DNA of 44,079 bases from Candidatus Pullibacteroides excrementavium (lineage in GTDB: Bacteria > Bacteroidota > Bacteroidia > Bacteroidales > P3), in NCBI GenBank assembly GCA_017694335.1, contig JADIMZ010000028.1, positions 1 through 44,079 on the forward strand, given 5' to 3'. How positions within the stretch are numbered: the stretch's first letter is position 1; the number at the start of each line of letters is the position of its first letter. This document shows, piece by piece, positions 17,871-26,614 of the stretch. Below the pieces are notes generated by a model. The model saw only the letters and a list, made by a program, of their open reading frames with translations, was not told the origin of the DNA and did not search any database. The translations under genes and the position numbers were made by a program.

Positions 17871-17956
17871 CTTTCCTCCATTTCATGAGGCCCAACAAAC
17901 AGGCGACCCCGTTACTCTGCTTGAAAAGCGCCTCGAAAGCCAATCTTGCCCACGTC

Positions 17957-18901
17957 TCAACGAGCTGCCGTTCCGGCTCCGGACATAATCTTGCGATAGG
18001 TATCAATATGAGCCGGATCCAAATTGATGAACAAATCGGTAGCTTTCTGTTTCTCATCCTGGGCTGCCGGCTGGTAAATATTAACCAGCTCGTCGGCTCT
18101 CGATTCCATGAAAAGCGTCACGCAAGCCAAACCTCCGGTCTTCCGGCTGTTGACTTCGTCAAGCAGGGTCATCGCATCCAAGATATTGGTCCGAGCCGTT
18201 GCCGGATCATCGAACATCATATCCATTCCCAAGCGGTAATAACGGTACAAGACCTCATGGATACCGGCATAATTGCCATTGGTATAGCTTTCCGCAATCC
18301 AATAACGGTTATTGTCGTTACGTTCGGACGAGCGCCAGCCTTCCTCTGCGAACGATTGGGCCTGCATCACGATATTCTGCGCCTGCGTATAAAAAACCGT
18401 CCCTCCTTGCGGGGCGAAAGAATCGAAATAATTCCCCAGAATGATATACACATAGAACGCCAAAGTAGCGGTCAAATTGGTCCCTATGCTGTTATCCGTA
18501 TAATTCAAGGGATCGTTTTTCATGTACCTGAACGAGAAATCCCTGTCAATCAGGTTGAATACAGTACTGGAATATGTCGATTTGAAACACGGCCTTCTCA
18601 ACTGGATAGATAAATACGCCTTGATTTGCCCTGTACTGCTATTGTATTCCTGTATATCCACCGTCATCGAGCATGGAATACGCTCCTGGGACTGGAAACG
18701 CATCTTGGTCCACCGGCGATTGTTGACAAACTGGTTCATCGCCTTGGATAAATCCTCGAAAACGGTCTTGTCGCCCGAAGTGATCTTGGTCGATACCACA
18801 TTGAGCGTGCAGTTCAGCTCCTGGGCCTCGCCGCGTGAAATCCCGACCCCGGCAAAGAAACCGAAAGCCAAGGCTCCTATCCATGTCCTTAGTCTACGCA
18901 T
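17957..18901 (-). CDS. DUF4835 family protein (PorD-like)
   Basis: The 314-residue protein has an N-terminal hydrophobic signal (WIGALAFGFFAGVGISRGEAQ) followed by ELNCTLNVVSTKITSGDKTVF, the usual DUF4835 opening. Its length and the YIILGNYFDSFAPQGGT segment also fit that family, which some annotations call type IX secretion protein PorD; I give that link from memory and with caution. It should be periplasmic or envelope-associated. It lies between coaBC and recN, its usual place. A T9SS cargo gene at 5.2 kb agrees with a secretion role. Confidence 0.8.
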   Translation of the reverse strand: MRRLRTWIGALAFGFFAGVGISRGEAQELNCTLNVVSTKITSGDKTVFEDLSKAMNQFVNNRRWTKMRFQSQERIPCSMTVDIQEYNSSTGQIKAYLSIQLRRPCFKSTYSSTVFNLIDRDFSFRYMKNDPLNYTDNSIGTNLTATLAFYVYIILGNYFDSFAPQGGTVFYTQAQNIVMQAQSFAEEGWRSSERNDNNRYWIAESYTNGNYAGIHEVLYRYYRLGMDMMFDDPATARTNILDAMTLLDEVNSRKTGGLACVTLFMESRADELVNIYQPAAQDEKQKATDLFINLDPAHIDTYRKIMSGAGTAAR

Positions 18902-18972
18902 CTGTTTTATGTTTTTTCTAAACCGGCTTTTTTCTAGGCCTATGCCGACTTCCTTACGGCATAGGTCTTGTC

Positions 18973-20220
18973 TCAGGACTCCGCCAACGAAGGCAGATAA
19001 TCGAGGATGTCAGAAGCCACCTCTTCTTTCGTCTTCAATGCCAAAGATTCGACCCGGCCTTTCCTATCGACAAAAGTGACCTGGTTCGTAGCTACTGCAA
19101 AACCCGCGCCGGGATTCCTCAAACTGTTAAGCACAATCAAGTCGGCATTCTTCCGTTTCAGCTTGGATTCAGCATTTTCCAATTCGTTTTCCGTCTCCAG
19201 GGCAAAACCGACCAGCAGCTGCCCTTTCCGTTTTTCATTTCCGAGCCGGGCCAGGATATCCTGCGTCTTCTTCAATTCCAAGCACAACAGGTCCGAATCC
19301 TTCTTGATTTTCTGCCCGCTGACCACGGCAGGCGCATAGTCCGCCACTGCCGCCGACAATATGGCCGCATCCATATCCGGCCAAAGACTGACGGCCGCCT
19401 CATACATCTCGCCCGCCGTTTGGACGGGAATCAGCCGGTAAGGCGCAAAATGCGGACGCACACGGGCCGGCCCGGTCACGTAATAGACTTCGGCCCCGCG
19501 AAGGCTCAGTTCGTCGGCCAGGCAACATCCCATCAATCCGGACGAATGATTGCTAAGGTATCGCACCGGATCAATCGGTTCCACTGTCGGCCCTGCAGTC
19601 AACAAGACCTTCCTGCCGGTGTAATACGATGATTCCTGCGGCTTCCCGAGCGGGCTGGATTCCGGAAGATGCCGGCAAACCCATTCCGTGTAAGCCAAAA
19701 GCGTTTCAGGTTCCGGCATACGGCCTTCCCCCTGTGCGCCACAGGCCAAAGCACCCGATGCGGGAGCCACCACTTTCACGCCCCATTGCCGAAGCATATC
19801 CAAATTGGATTGAGTAGCGGGATGCTTGTACATACGGGTATTCATAGCCGGAGCCAGAACCACCGTCTTGTCAAAAGCATTGAACAACGTGGTCAGCGCA
19901 TTATCAGCTATGCCGTGGGCGAACTTGGCAATCGTATTGGCCGATGCCGGCGCCACGACCATGAGATCGGCCCAATCGGCATAACCGACATGCGCCGTCT
20001 TGGACTCGTTCCTGGAGGAAAACAAATCCGAATACAAGGGATACCCGCTCAAGGTCTCCAAGGCCAGAGGGGTGACAAATTCCAAGGCGGACGGCGTGCA
20101 TACGCATTTCACCTCCGCTCCGTTTTTTACCAAAAGACGAATAAGAGTCAATGTCTTGTAGGCAGCAATGCCACCTGACAAGCCTACGACGACTTTCTTC
20201 CCTTGCACGGATCCGTTCAT
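18973..20220 (-). CDS. coaBC: Bifunctional phosphopantothenoylcysteine decarboxylase/phosphopantothenate-cysteine ligase
   Basis: CoaBC makes 4'-phosphopantetheine in two steps of coenzyme A synthesis. The N-terminal flavin-dependent CoaC half shows GGIAAYKTLTLIRLL, the APASANTIAKFAHGIADN flavin site, PAMNTRMY, and GALACGAQGEGRMPE with the reactive Cys. The CoaB half begins VLLTAGPTVEPIDPVRYLSN and includes AAVADYAP and KIKKDSDLL. The start was placed at MNGSVQGKKVVVG because family members begin close to that motif; an ATG three codons earlier (20229) is possible. It is in the bamD operon, 33 bases after rpoZ. Confidence 0.95.
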   Translation of the reverse strand: MNGSVQGKKVVVGLSGGIAAYKTLTLIRLLVKNGAEVKCVCTPSALEFVTPLALETLSGYPLYSDLFSSRNESKTAHVGYADWADLMVVAPASANTIAKFAHGIADNALTTLFNAFDKTVVLAPAMNTRMYKHPATQSNLDMLRQWGVKVVAPASGALACGAQGEGRMPEPETLLAYTEWVCRHLPESSPLGKPQESSYYTGRKVLLTAGPTVEPIDPVRYLSNHSSGLMGCCLADELSLRGAEVYYVTGPARVRPHFAPYRLIPVQTAGEMYEAAVSLWPDMDAAILSAAVADYAPAVVSGQKIKKDSDLLCLELKKTQDILARLGNEKRKGQLLVGFALETENELENAESKLKRKNADLIVLNSLRNPGAGFAVATNQVTFVDRKGRVESLALKTKEEVASDILDYLPSLAES

Positions 20221-20253
20221 GAAACACAAAGATTATCCCCGAAGCGACAGCGA

Positions 20254-20604
20254 TCAGAGACTCTGTTCCAAGGAATCTTCCTTTTCCGGACGCTTGAAGC
20301 AAAGCGTACCATCCAGAAGTTCCTGGGTCGCAATGAGGCTGGGTTTGGACAATTGTTCGTAATAGCGGGCTATCTCAATCTGTTCCCGGTTCTCATAAAT
20401 CTCATCAATGCCTTCCCCGCTTACGATCTGAGCCGAAAATTCCGAAATCTTGTTAACCAATTCCTGGCGCAAAGCCGAAGAAATCTGATTGGCCCGCTTT
20501 CCCAAAACCACCACTGTTTCATAAATATTACCCGTTCCCTTATCAAATTCGGAAAGATCCCGGGTAATGGCTTCATGACTGGCTTTGATTTTCTTGTAAT
20601 CCAT
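20254..20604 (-). CDS. rpoZ: RNA polymerase omega subunit (Bacteroidota type)
   Basis: The 116-residue protein begins MDYKKIKASHEAITRDLSEF. It contains VVVLGKRANQISSALRQELV, the Rpb6/omega-like helix that clamps the beta-prime subunit. An upstream in-frame extension of 20 residues (to 20664) lacks homology, so the internal ATG is used. It lies between bamD and coaBC, its normal neighbours in Bacteroidales. Assignment rests on that context and on the family pattern. Confidence 0.85.
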   Translation of the reverse strand: MDYKKIKASHEAITRDLSEFDKGTGNIYETVVVLGKRANQISSALRQELVNKISEFSAQIVSGEGIDEIYENREQIEIARYYEQLSKPSLIATQELLDGTLCFKRPEKEDSLEQSL

Positions 20605-20681
20605 TTTATCGCAATATTTTCTGGTAACACCATTGTGCTTCCACGAACCTGCAAATAGCTGCAAGTCGGGGATAACATTCT

Positions 20682-21479
20682 CTATTCTATACTGTAAATA
20701 TGCTCTTTGGCCTCCTCTACCAATTTCTCCACTTCCTGACGGTAAGAAGATGCTGCATAAAGCCGCATGAACAAATCGTAAGACTCCAGCACTTTTTGGT
20801 AACGTTCAGCCTGCAAGGAAGAGAAACTGTTCCTGGCATACAAATAACGGCTCCTTATCATCAGGTACATGGCCTGTTCCCTATCCGGCGATTCAGGATA
20901 TTCCCTCAGGAAATTATTATAAGAAATCGCGGCAGCATTGTACAAACCCCGCTTATAATACATCCCTGCCACGTGGAATGCTTTGGTAGCCAGTTTCTGC
21001 CTCATTTCCCCAATCAGCCGGCTGGCTTCATCCACACGACGGCTGTCCGGATAGTAATTGATATAAAGCTGCAGCTGCTCGATGGCTTCCTTTGTGGCTG
21101 TCTGATCCAATTGATAATCGGGGGATTCCAACGTCTTGCAATAAGCCGACATATAAGTTACCTCCTCGGCATACTCGCTGTTGGGGAATTGCCGCGCCAG
21201 CGAACGGAAGTAATAGGCTGCCATGAAATAATCCTTATCGTAGAAATAGGAATAGGCCAGGTTATACAATACACCTTCCAGACCGTCCTTGCCCCGAAAC
21301 AAAGGCAGAATCTCCTCGAACAAGGAAATAGCACGGTTATAGTCCTGCCGGTCATAAGCCTTGACCGCGAAATTATACCGGTCTTCCACCGTCCCTTGCT
21401 TGACTACCTGGTTGTACTCCTTCTGATAAGCACATCCGCTCAACAGCAAGACACTCAATATCAATATAATATATTTCAT
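20682..21479 (-). CDS. bamD: Outer membrane protein assembly factor BamD
   Basis: BamD is the essential lipoprotein of the BAM complex that inserts beta-barrels into the outer membrane. The chosen start gives MKYIILILSVLLLSGCAYQ, a lipoprotein signal with lipobox LSGC. The rest is TPR-like, with YNFAVKAYDRQDYNRAISLF, then YYFRSLARQFPNSEYAEEV and YNNFLREYPESPDREQAMY. Longer in-frame starts exist upstream but bury the signal peptide. It is the first gene of a seven-gene leftward run and has a probable promoter at 21498-21530. Confidence 0.93.
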   Translation of the reverse strand: MKYIILILSVLLLSGCAYQKEYNQVVKQGTVEDRYNFAVKAYDRQDYNRAISLFEEILPLFRGKDGLEGVLYNLAYSYFYDKDYFMAAYYFRSLARQFPNSEYAEEVTYMSAYCKTLESPDYQLDQTATKEAIEQLQLYINYYPDSRRVDEASRLIGEMRQKLATKAFHVAGMYYKRGLYNAAAISYNNFLREYPESPDREQAMYLMIRSRYLYARNSFSSLQAERYQKVLESYDLFMRLYAASSYRQEVEKLVEEAKEHIYSIE

Positions 21480-21497
21480 ATTGGCATAAAACATCTT

Positions 21498-21554
21498 GCG
21501 AAGATATAAAAAGCTCCTGAATTTGCGAAATTCATTTTTCCTGCCGTATCTTCG
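21498..21554. promoter_or_regulatory. Divergent bamD/menA promoters sharing a palindrome
   Basis: Minus strand: TATCTTCGC (21498-21506) with TTTCG (21526-21530) 19 bases upstream, facing bamD. Plus strand: TATCTTCG (21547-21554) with TTTG (21522-21525) 21 bases upstream, facing menA. Both -33 boxes come from the perfect palindrome GAATTTGCGAAATTC (21519-21533). Confidence 0.55.
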
Positions 21555-21605
21555 TCCTGGTTTTAAACGGCCCCATATAGAAACTATATTTTCAATTGAT
21601 ACAAA

Positions 21606-22511
21606 ATGAACAAACTGGCATACCGCATCCAAAGCCTGCGCCCCCGCACCCTTCCCCTTTCGGTCTCCGGCATCATCTTAGGCAGCTTTTTAGCCTATCC
21701 TTCCGGCAACTTTTCCTGGCCGGTCTTCGGACTTGCCCTGTTGACAACACTCTGTTTGCAGATTGTAAGCAATCTAGCCAATGATTTGGGAGATATGAGG
21801 CACGGCACCGACAACGAGAACCGTCTCGGCCCTACCCGGGCACTGCAAGCCGGCGCATTGAGCGTCAAGGATTACAGACGCATGATTGCCGGTTTCTGCC
21901 TGTTAGCTATTTTCTTTGGAATTTCCTTGATATACAAAGCATTCGGATGCCTGTTCTGTTCCAACAGCTATATCCTGCTCTGCGGCGGGGCTTTAGCGAT
22001 TCTGGCCGCTTTGGGCTACACTTTAGGAACCCGGCCCTACGGCTACCGGGGCTTGGGCGATGTTTTCGTATTCCTTTTCTTCGGGCTGCTCAGCACCTGC
22101 GGCTCTTATTTCCTGATGAGGCCGGTGCTCTCCGAAATCCCGCTGATCCTGCTGCCGGCCTCCGGGGCGGGATTCTTCATCACCGGCGTGCTCAATGTCA
22201 ACAACATGCGGGACAGGGAGAACGACGCCGCCTGCGGAAAGCATACGATTGCCGTCAAATTAGGCTTGCATAAAGCCAAAATCTACCATTTCGGGCTGAT
22301 CATCGGAGGCTGGCTGCTGATGACTATTTATTCGAGCATTACTTTCGATTCCCTTTGGAACTTCCTTTATATCTTGTCCTTGCCTTTATTCATTCGGCAC
22401 TTGTACTGCATTGCCCAAGGAGAAGGCCGGGCTTTAGATCCCCAATTGAAGTTCCTCTCTATCTCCACCTTGGCATTCTGCATCCTGGCCGCCATCGGGC
22501 TTTGCCTGTAA
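21606..22511 (+). CDS. menA: 1,4-dihydroxy-2-naphthoate polyprenyltransferase
   Basis: MenA attaches the isoprenoid tail to dihydroxynaphthoate in the inner membrane to make demethylmenaquinone. The 301-residue protein has about eight hydrophobic helices. It has the two Asp-rich motifs of UbiA-family enzymes: NDLGDMRHGTDNENRLGPTR near residue 60 and NNMRDRENDAACGKHTIAVK near residue 198. It faces menG/ubiE, which performs the next step, across 86 bases. It diverges from bamD. Confidence 0.95.
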   Translation: MNKLAYRIQSLRPRTLPLSVSGIILGSFLAYPSGNFSWPVFGLALLTTLCLQIVSNLANDLGDMRHGTDNENRLGPTRALQAGALSVKDYRRMIAGFCLLAIFFGISLIYKAFGCLFCSNSYILLCGGALAILAALGYTLGTRPYGYRGLGDVFVFLFFGLLSTCGSYFLMRPVLSEIPLILLPASGAGFFITGVLNVNNMRDRENDAACGKHTIAVKLGLHKAKIYHFGLIIGGWLLMTIYSSITFDSLWNFLYILSLPLFIRHLYCIAQGEGRALDPQLKFLSISTLAFCILAAIGLCL

Positions 22512-22597
22512 TCAGAAGTCTTTCGGGCTTGGTTGCACTGTTTCAGCTCCTCGCGCGCGGATCATGAATCAGGGCTTCGTTTTGACTTCATCGCTTC

Positions 22598-23299
22598 TTA
22601 CACGGCCGGTTTCACCGCCTCGTACAGGACCACGATGCCCATTGTCAGACGGCGGAACCTCACCTCCCCGAAGCCGCACTGACGCAAAACCTCCGCAAAG
22701 GCCTCCGGCGAAGGGAAATTCCGGACGCTTTCAGGCAGATAAGCATAGGCCGCCTTGTCGCCCGACACCAATCCCCCGATAAAAGGCAGAAGCCGGTCGA
22801 AATAAAAGAGGTACAGCTGACGGATAAGCCAAAGCCTCGGCAAGGAAAATTCCAGAATCACCAAACGTCCGCCCGGTTTCAATACCCGGCAGATTTCCCG
22901 CATCCCGGTTTCCCGGTCCTCGAAATTCCGGACTCCGAAGGCCACGGTAGCCGCTGAAAAAGTCCGGTCGGCTTCACCCAAGTCCTCGCAAGGTCCTTGC
23001 TTGAAACGGATACGCTCCGACAAGCCGGCTTCGCGAACCTTGGCCTCGCCTATCTTCATCATCTCTTCCGAAATATCCATGCCCAAGACCTGCTTGGCGC
23101 CGGCCTTGACAGCCGCTATTGAAAAGTCGGCCGTGCCGCAGGCCACATCCAGCACATACTCCTTGTCGGCTTCCGTCATGCAGCGCATGGCTTTCTTCCG
23201 CCACAGCTTGTCTATCTGGAACGAAAGCAGATGGTTCAGAAAATCGTATTTGGGGGCAATCTGGTTGAACATGCCCCTCGCTTGCTCCTGTTTTGCCAT
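22598..23299 (-). CDS. ubiE: Demethylmenaquinone methyltransferase
   Basis: This SAM-dependent enzyme (also called MenG) methylates demethylmenaquinone to menaquinone. In the 233 residues one sees FNQIAPKYDFLNHLLSFQID at the start, the SAM glycine motif LDVACGTADFS, AFGVRNFEDRETGM and LKPGGRLVILEFS, all typical of the UbiE/COQ5 family. No ubiquinone genes are seen and menA is next door, so the menaquinone role is the likely one. It lies 63 bases after the ABC-F gene and is probably co-transcribed with it. Confidence 0.95.
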   Translation of the reverse strand: MAKQEQARGMFNQIAPKYDFLNHLLSFQIDKLWRKKAMRCMTEADKEYVLDVACGTADFSIAAVKAGAKQVLGMDISEEMMKIGEAKVREAGLSERIRFKQGPCEDLGEADRTFSAATVAFGVRNFEDRETGMREICRVLKPGGRLVILEFSLPRLWLIRQLYLFYFDRLLPFIGGLVSGDKAAYAYLPESVRNFPSPEAFAEVLRQCGFGEVRFRRLTMGIVVLYEAVKPAV

Positions 23300-23362
23300 G
23301 TCGTATCGTTTAGAAATCGCGGAACCCTGTGATAAAGCGCAAAGTCCCGTGAGAACGTGCCG

Positions 23363-25264
23363 CTAAGCTTCGATAAGGTCCGAAAGTTCCAGCCAGCGGT
23401 CTTCCAAGGCCGAAAGCTCGGCCAGCACCTCGGCCATCCGCGCCGATGCCTGGTTTATCTTCTCCGGGTCGGTCTCCTGCCCCGAAAGCGCGGCTTCCAA
23501 CTGCTTCTTTTCTTCTTCCAGGATCGGTATCCGGGCATTGATTTCCTCGTATTCCTTCTTCTGCTTGAATGTGGCTTTGGGCTTGGACTCCTTCCGGGCT
23601 TCGATCTTGCTCTCGACCCGTTTTTCTTCCTTTTCCTTCCGGCCTTGAAGCTGAGCTTGCTTCAGTTCCTCGGCTTTCTTCTGCCTGTATTCCTCGTAGG
23701 TCCCGTACCAGTCCTTGATTTTCCCCTCTCCCTCGAACACAAAGAGATGGTCGGCGATATGGTCCAAGAAGCTCCGGTCGTGGCTCACAATCAGCACGCA
23801 GCCTTGGTAATGCTTCAAGAAATCCTCCAAAAGCATCAACGTATATACATCCAGGTCGTTGGTCGGCTCGTCCAGAATCAGGAAATTGGGATTGGCCATC
23901 AGCGTCCGTATCAGGTACAGCCTGCGGCGTTCGCCCCCGCTCAGATTGGAGAAATAATTATACTGGGTAGTCGGCTCGAACTGAAAGTAATTCAAGAACT
24001 GGGATGCCGAGATTTCGCGGCCGTCCTGCATGCGGACCACCTCGGCCACTTCCTTGATGATGTCGATGACCCGCCGGTCTTCGTGCGCCGGAAGCCCGCC
24101 CTGGGTGTAATAGCCGAACTTAACGGTATCGCCCACGATGATGCGGCCCGAATCCGGCTTCAAGGCTCCGGTCAGCAGGTTCAGCAAGGTGGACTTGCCG
24201 ATGCCGTTGCGCCCCACGATGCCCACTTTCTCCCCTTTCTTGAAAATATAGGAGAAATCATCGATCAGCTTCTCGCCCTCGTAGCTCTTGCTGAGGTTAT
24301 AGACCTCCAGTATCTTCCCGCCTAAACGGCTGCTCTGCACGCTCAGTTCCGGCGCAGCCTCGTCCAGACGGCGCATGGCCTTTTCCTTGACCTCCGCAAA
24401 AGCGTCCTTGCGCGCCTTGGCCTTGGTACCCCGCGCCGACGGCATCCGCCGCATCCACTCCAGTTCCCGCCGGTAGATGTTCCTGGCTTTTTCCACTTCG
24501 GCCCGTTCCATGCTCTCCCGTTCGGCCTTCTTCTCGATAAAGTAGGCGTAATTGCCTTTATAGGTATACATCTTGCCCCGGTCTATCTCCAGGATTTTGC
24601 TGCAGACATGGTCGAGGAAGGTCCGGTCGTGGGTCACGAGCAACAACGAAAGCTGCTGGCGGCGAAGAAAATCCTCCAGCCACTCGGTCATGGCCATATC
24701 CAAATGGTTGGTCGGCTCGTCCATCAGAAGCAGGTCCGCCCCCTCGATCAGCACCCTTGCCAAGGCGGCTTTCTTCTGCTGCCCGCCGGAAAGCTCGCCC
24801 ATCTTCTGGTCGGTCTTGGGCAGTTCCAGACGGTAAAGCACTTCCTTGATTTTTTCCTCGATGTCCCAGGCCTGCAACTGGTCCATCCGGGCCGTGGCCT
24901 CGTCCAAGCGATGCTGCAGCTCGGGCGTCAGGTTCTTCTCCATCGCCCAAAGCACCTCCTCGTACTCCCGCGCCGCCTGCACGGCCAAACTGTCGCCCGA
25001 AAACACAAAGTCCATAATGCTTTCTTCCGGGTCAAAGACCGGGTTCTGCGGCAGATAATCCATCCGGATTCCCTTGTGCAGCGTCACTTCCCCGCTGTCG
25101 GGCAGTATCTTCCCGGTTATGATATTGAGCAAGGTGGTTTTCCCGGCCCCGTTCTTGGCCACCAGGGCCGCTTTCTCCCCTTTCTCCAGACCGAAGCCCA
25201 AATCGGAGAACAACTGCTTCTCGCCGAAGGTCTTGCTCAGGCCTTCCACCGACAAATAATTCAT
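23363..25264 (-). CDS. ABC-F family ATPase, Uup type
   Basis: The 633-residue protein has two ABC domains and no membrane segment. Domain 1 has Walker A AKNGAGKTT, signature LSGGQQKKAALARVL and Walker B LLLMDEPTNHLD. Domain 2 has GRNGIGKST, LSGGERRRLYLIRTL and LILDEPTNDLD. The linker between them is helical and basic, and a C-terminal coiled coil rich in Lys and Glu follows. Two domains plus that coiled coil fit the Uup subfamily, which works on ribosomes or nucleic acids rather than transport. The start is at MNYLSVEGLSKTF; the upstream in-frame extension to 25375 looks non-coding. Confidence 0.9.
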   Translation of the reverse strand: MNYLSVEGLSKTFGEKQLFSDLGFGLEKGEKAALVAKNGAGKTTLLNIITGKILPDSGEVTLHKGIRMDYLPQNPVFDPEESIMDFVFSGDSLAVQAAREYEEVLWAMEKNLTPELQHRLDEATARMDQLQAWDIEEKIKEVLYRLELPKTDQKMGELSGGQQKKAALARVLIEGADLLLMDEPTNHLDMAMTEWLEDFLRRQQLSLLLVTHDRTFLDHVCSKILEIDRGKMYTYKGNYAYFIEKKAERESMERAEVEKARNIYRRELEWMRRMPSARGTKAKARKDAFAEVKEKAMRRLDEAAPELSVQSSRLGGKILEVYNLSKSYEGEKLIDDFSYIFKKGEKVGIVGRNGIGKSTLLNLLTGALKPDSGRIIVGDTVKFGYYTQGGLPAHEDRRVIDIIKEVAEVVRMQDGREISASQFLNYFQFEPTTQYNYFSNLSGGERRRLYLIRTLMANPNFLILDEPTNDLDVYTLMLLEDFLKHYQGCVLIVSHDRSFLDHIADHLFVFEGEGKIKDWYGTYEEYRQKKAEELKQAQLQGRKEKEEKRVESKIEARKESKPKATFKQKKEYEEINARIPILEEEKKQLEAALSGQETDPEKINQASARMAEVLAELSALEDRWLELSDLIEA

Positions 25265-25401
25265 TCTATACTGTTTGTAAAATTCAAAAACGCCAACCAG
25301 CCCTGACGCCCGCATTAAAGCCATCAACAGCTTCCGGTTCGCGTAAACGCACCTTTCCGTTACCTCCTGCCGCATAGCCTTGAAACCGGCATCGCCCCGG
25401 C

Positions 25402-26562
25402 TTATTCCTCCGCCGAGACATCGGATGCCGGAATCGTATCCTGCACGAAAGGATTGGAAAAATTCGGATTATTCAGGAATCCTTCATCGCTCAAAGTCAG
25501 CAAAAAGGCTTTCAGGCAAGCTTTTTCCTCGGCAGTGAGCTGCACGCCGCCATCTTTCACATGGTGCATCAAGGGGCTGATATAAGGCGAATAATACACG
25601 TTCTCGCTATACTGGTCTATCACCTCGTCCAAAGTGGAGAAGCGGCCGTCGTGCATATAAGGGGCGGTATATTCGATATTGCGCAACGTCGGCACCCGGT
25701 ACGCCCCCCTGTCCACCACGTTCCCCGTCACCGAATAGCGGTCGTGGGCATCGGTGAAGAATTCCTCCGGATCCAAGCCGTTGACCAATATATCGTAGGT
25801 GGAAAACAGCACGTTCCCGCTGCCTCCGTGGCAATGGAAACAATCGGCGCCTTCCTCGGTGGTGAACAGCACGTAGCCGCGCATTTCCTCGGCGGTCAGC
25901 TGCGCCTCGCCCCGCATATAACGGTCGAATTTGGAATCGCTCGAAACCAAAGTGCGGACGAATTGGGCTATCGCAAAGCAAATCCGGTCCATGCTGACGC
26001 TTTCGCTGCCAAACGCCTCCTCGAACAAAGGCGGGTACATCGGAATGGATGCGATGCGCTTCACGATGGAATCGGCATTCCCGGCAAATTCGGTCGAATC
26101 CAAAAGGGTTTTCCGAATCAGCTGCTCCAGGTTCTCCGCCGGATACTGGGTGGAACCGTTCCAGCCGAAAGCCTTGGTGTTGTAGGCCACATTGATCAAT
26201 GGCAGCATGTTATGCGCGGTCAAAGCCCCGGTAACGCCCTGCATCCGGCCGTCTACCAAACGGGGATTGTCCAGACCGGCCTCGAACGAATGCGCCTGAC
26301 GGTGGCAGGACGCGCAGCTGAGCATCGAATCGCCCGCATGGCGGCCGCTCAGCCGGATATCGTAAAAAAGATAACGCCCCAAACGTACGCCTTGGCTCGA
26401 AAGCCGGTTGTTGTCCGGGACATTGGTCTGGCTCGGAAAATAATCAGGCTTTTCCAAATCGAAATACGAAGGCTCGAAGACGTGTTCGGGCTGCCCTTGG
26501 CCGCAGGAAACAAGGGCCACGACCCAGCCTAAGGCCAACAGGTTCCAAAATATTCGCCGCAT
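25402..26562 (-). CDS. Diheme cytochrome c peroxidase/MauG family lipoprotein (MbnH-like)
   Basis: The 386-residue protein starts with a lipoprotein signal ending VALVSC. It carries two heme c sites, CASCH (residues 83-87) and CFHCH (241-245), with the spacing of the CcpA/MauG family. Such enzymes reduce hydrogen peroxide or, in the MauG and MbnH branches, use a high-valent diheme state to oxidise residues in a partner protein. The gene directly follows an MbnP-like gene (52-base gap), the arrangement known for MbnH, which converts a tryptophan of MbnP to kynurenine for copper binding. MbnH versus plain peroxidase rests on context. Confidence 0.85.
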   Translation of the reverse strand: MRRIFWNLLALGWVVALVSCGQGQPEHVFEPSYFDLEKPDYFPSQTNVPDNNRLSSQGVRLGRYLFYDIRLSGRHAGDSMLSCASCHRQAHSFEAGLDNPRLVDGRMQGVTGALTAHNMLPLINVAYNTKAFGWNGSTQYPAENLEQLIRKTLLDSTEFAGNADSIVKRIASIPMYPPLFEEAFGSESVSMDRICFAIAQFVRTLVSSDSKFDRYMRGEAQLTAEEMRGYVLFTTEEGADCFHCHGGSGNVLFSTYDILVNGLDPEEFFTDAHDRYSVTGNVVDRGAYRVPTLRNIEYTAPYMHDGRFSTLDEVIDQYSENVYYSPYISPLMHHVKDGGVQLTAEEKACLKAFLLTLSDEGFLNNPNFSNPFVQDTIPASDVSAEE

Positions 26563-26614
26563 AGCGTTGTCTTAATTTACAGTTTATCGGACAGTTTTTG
26601 AAGCGGGAATCCCT

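Noticed and set aside
22512-22597. Gap between menA and menG
   Set aside because: Searched by eye for a terminator or repeat box; nothing convincing found.
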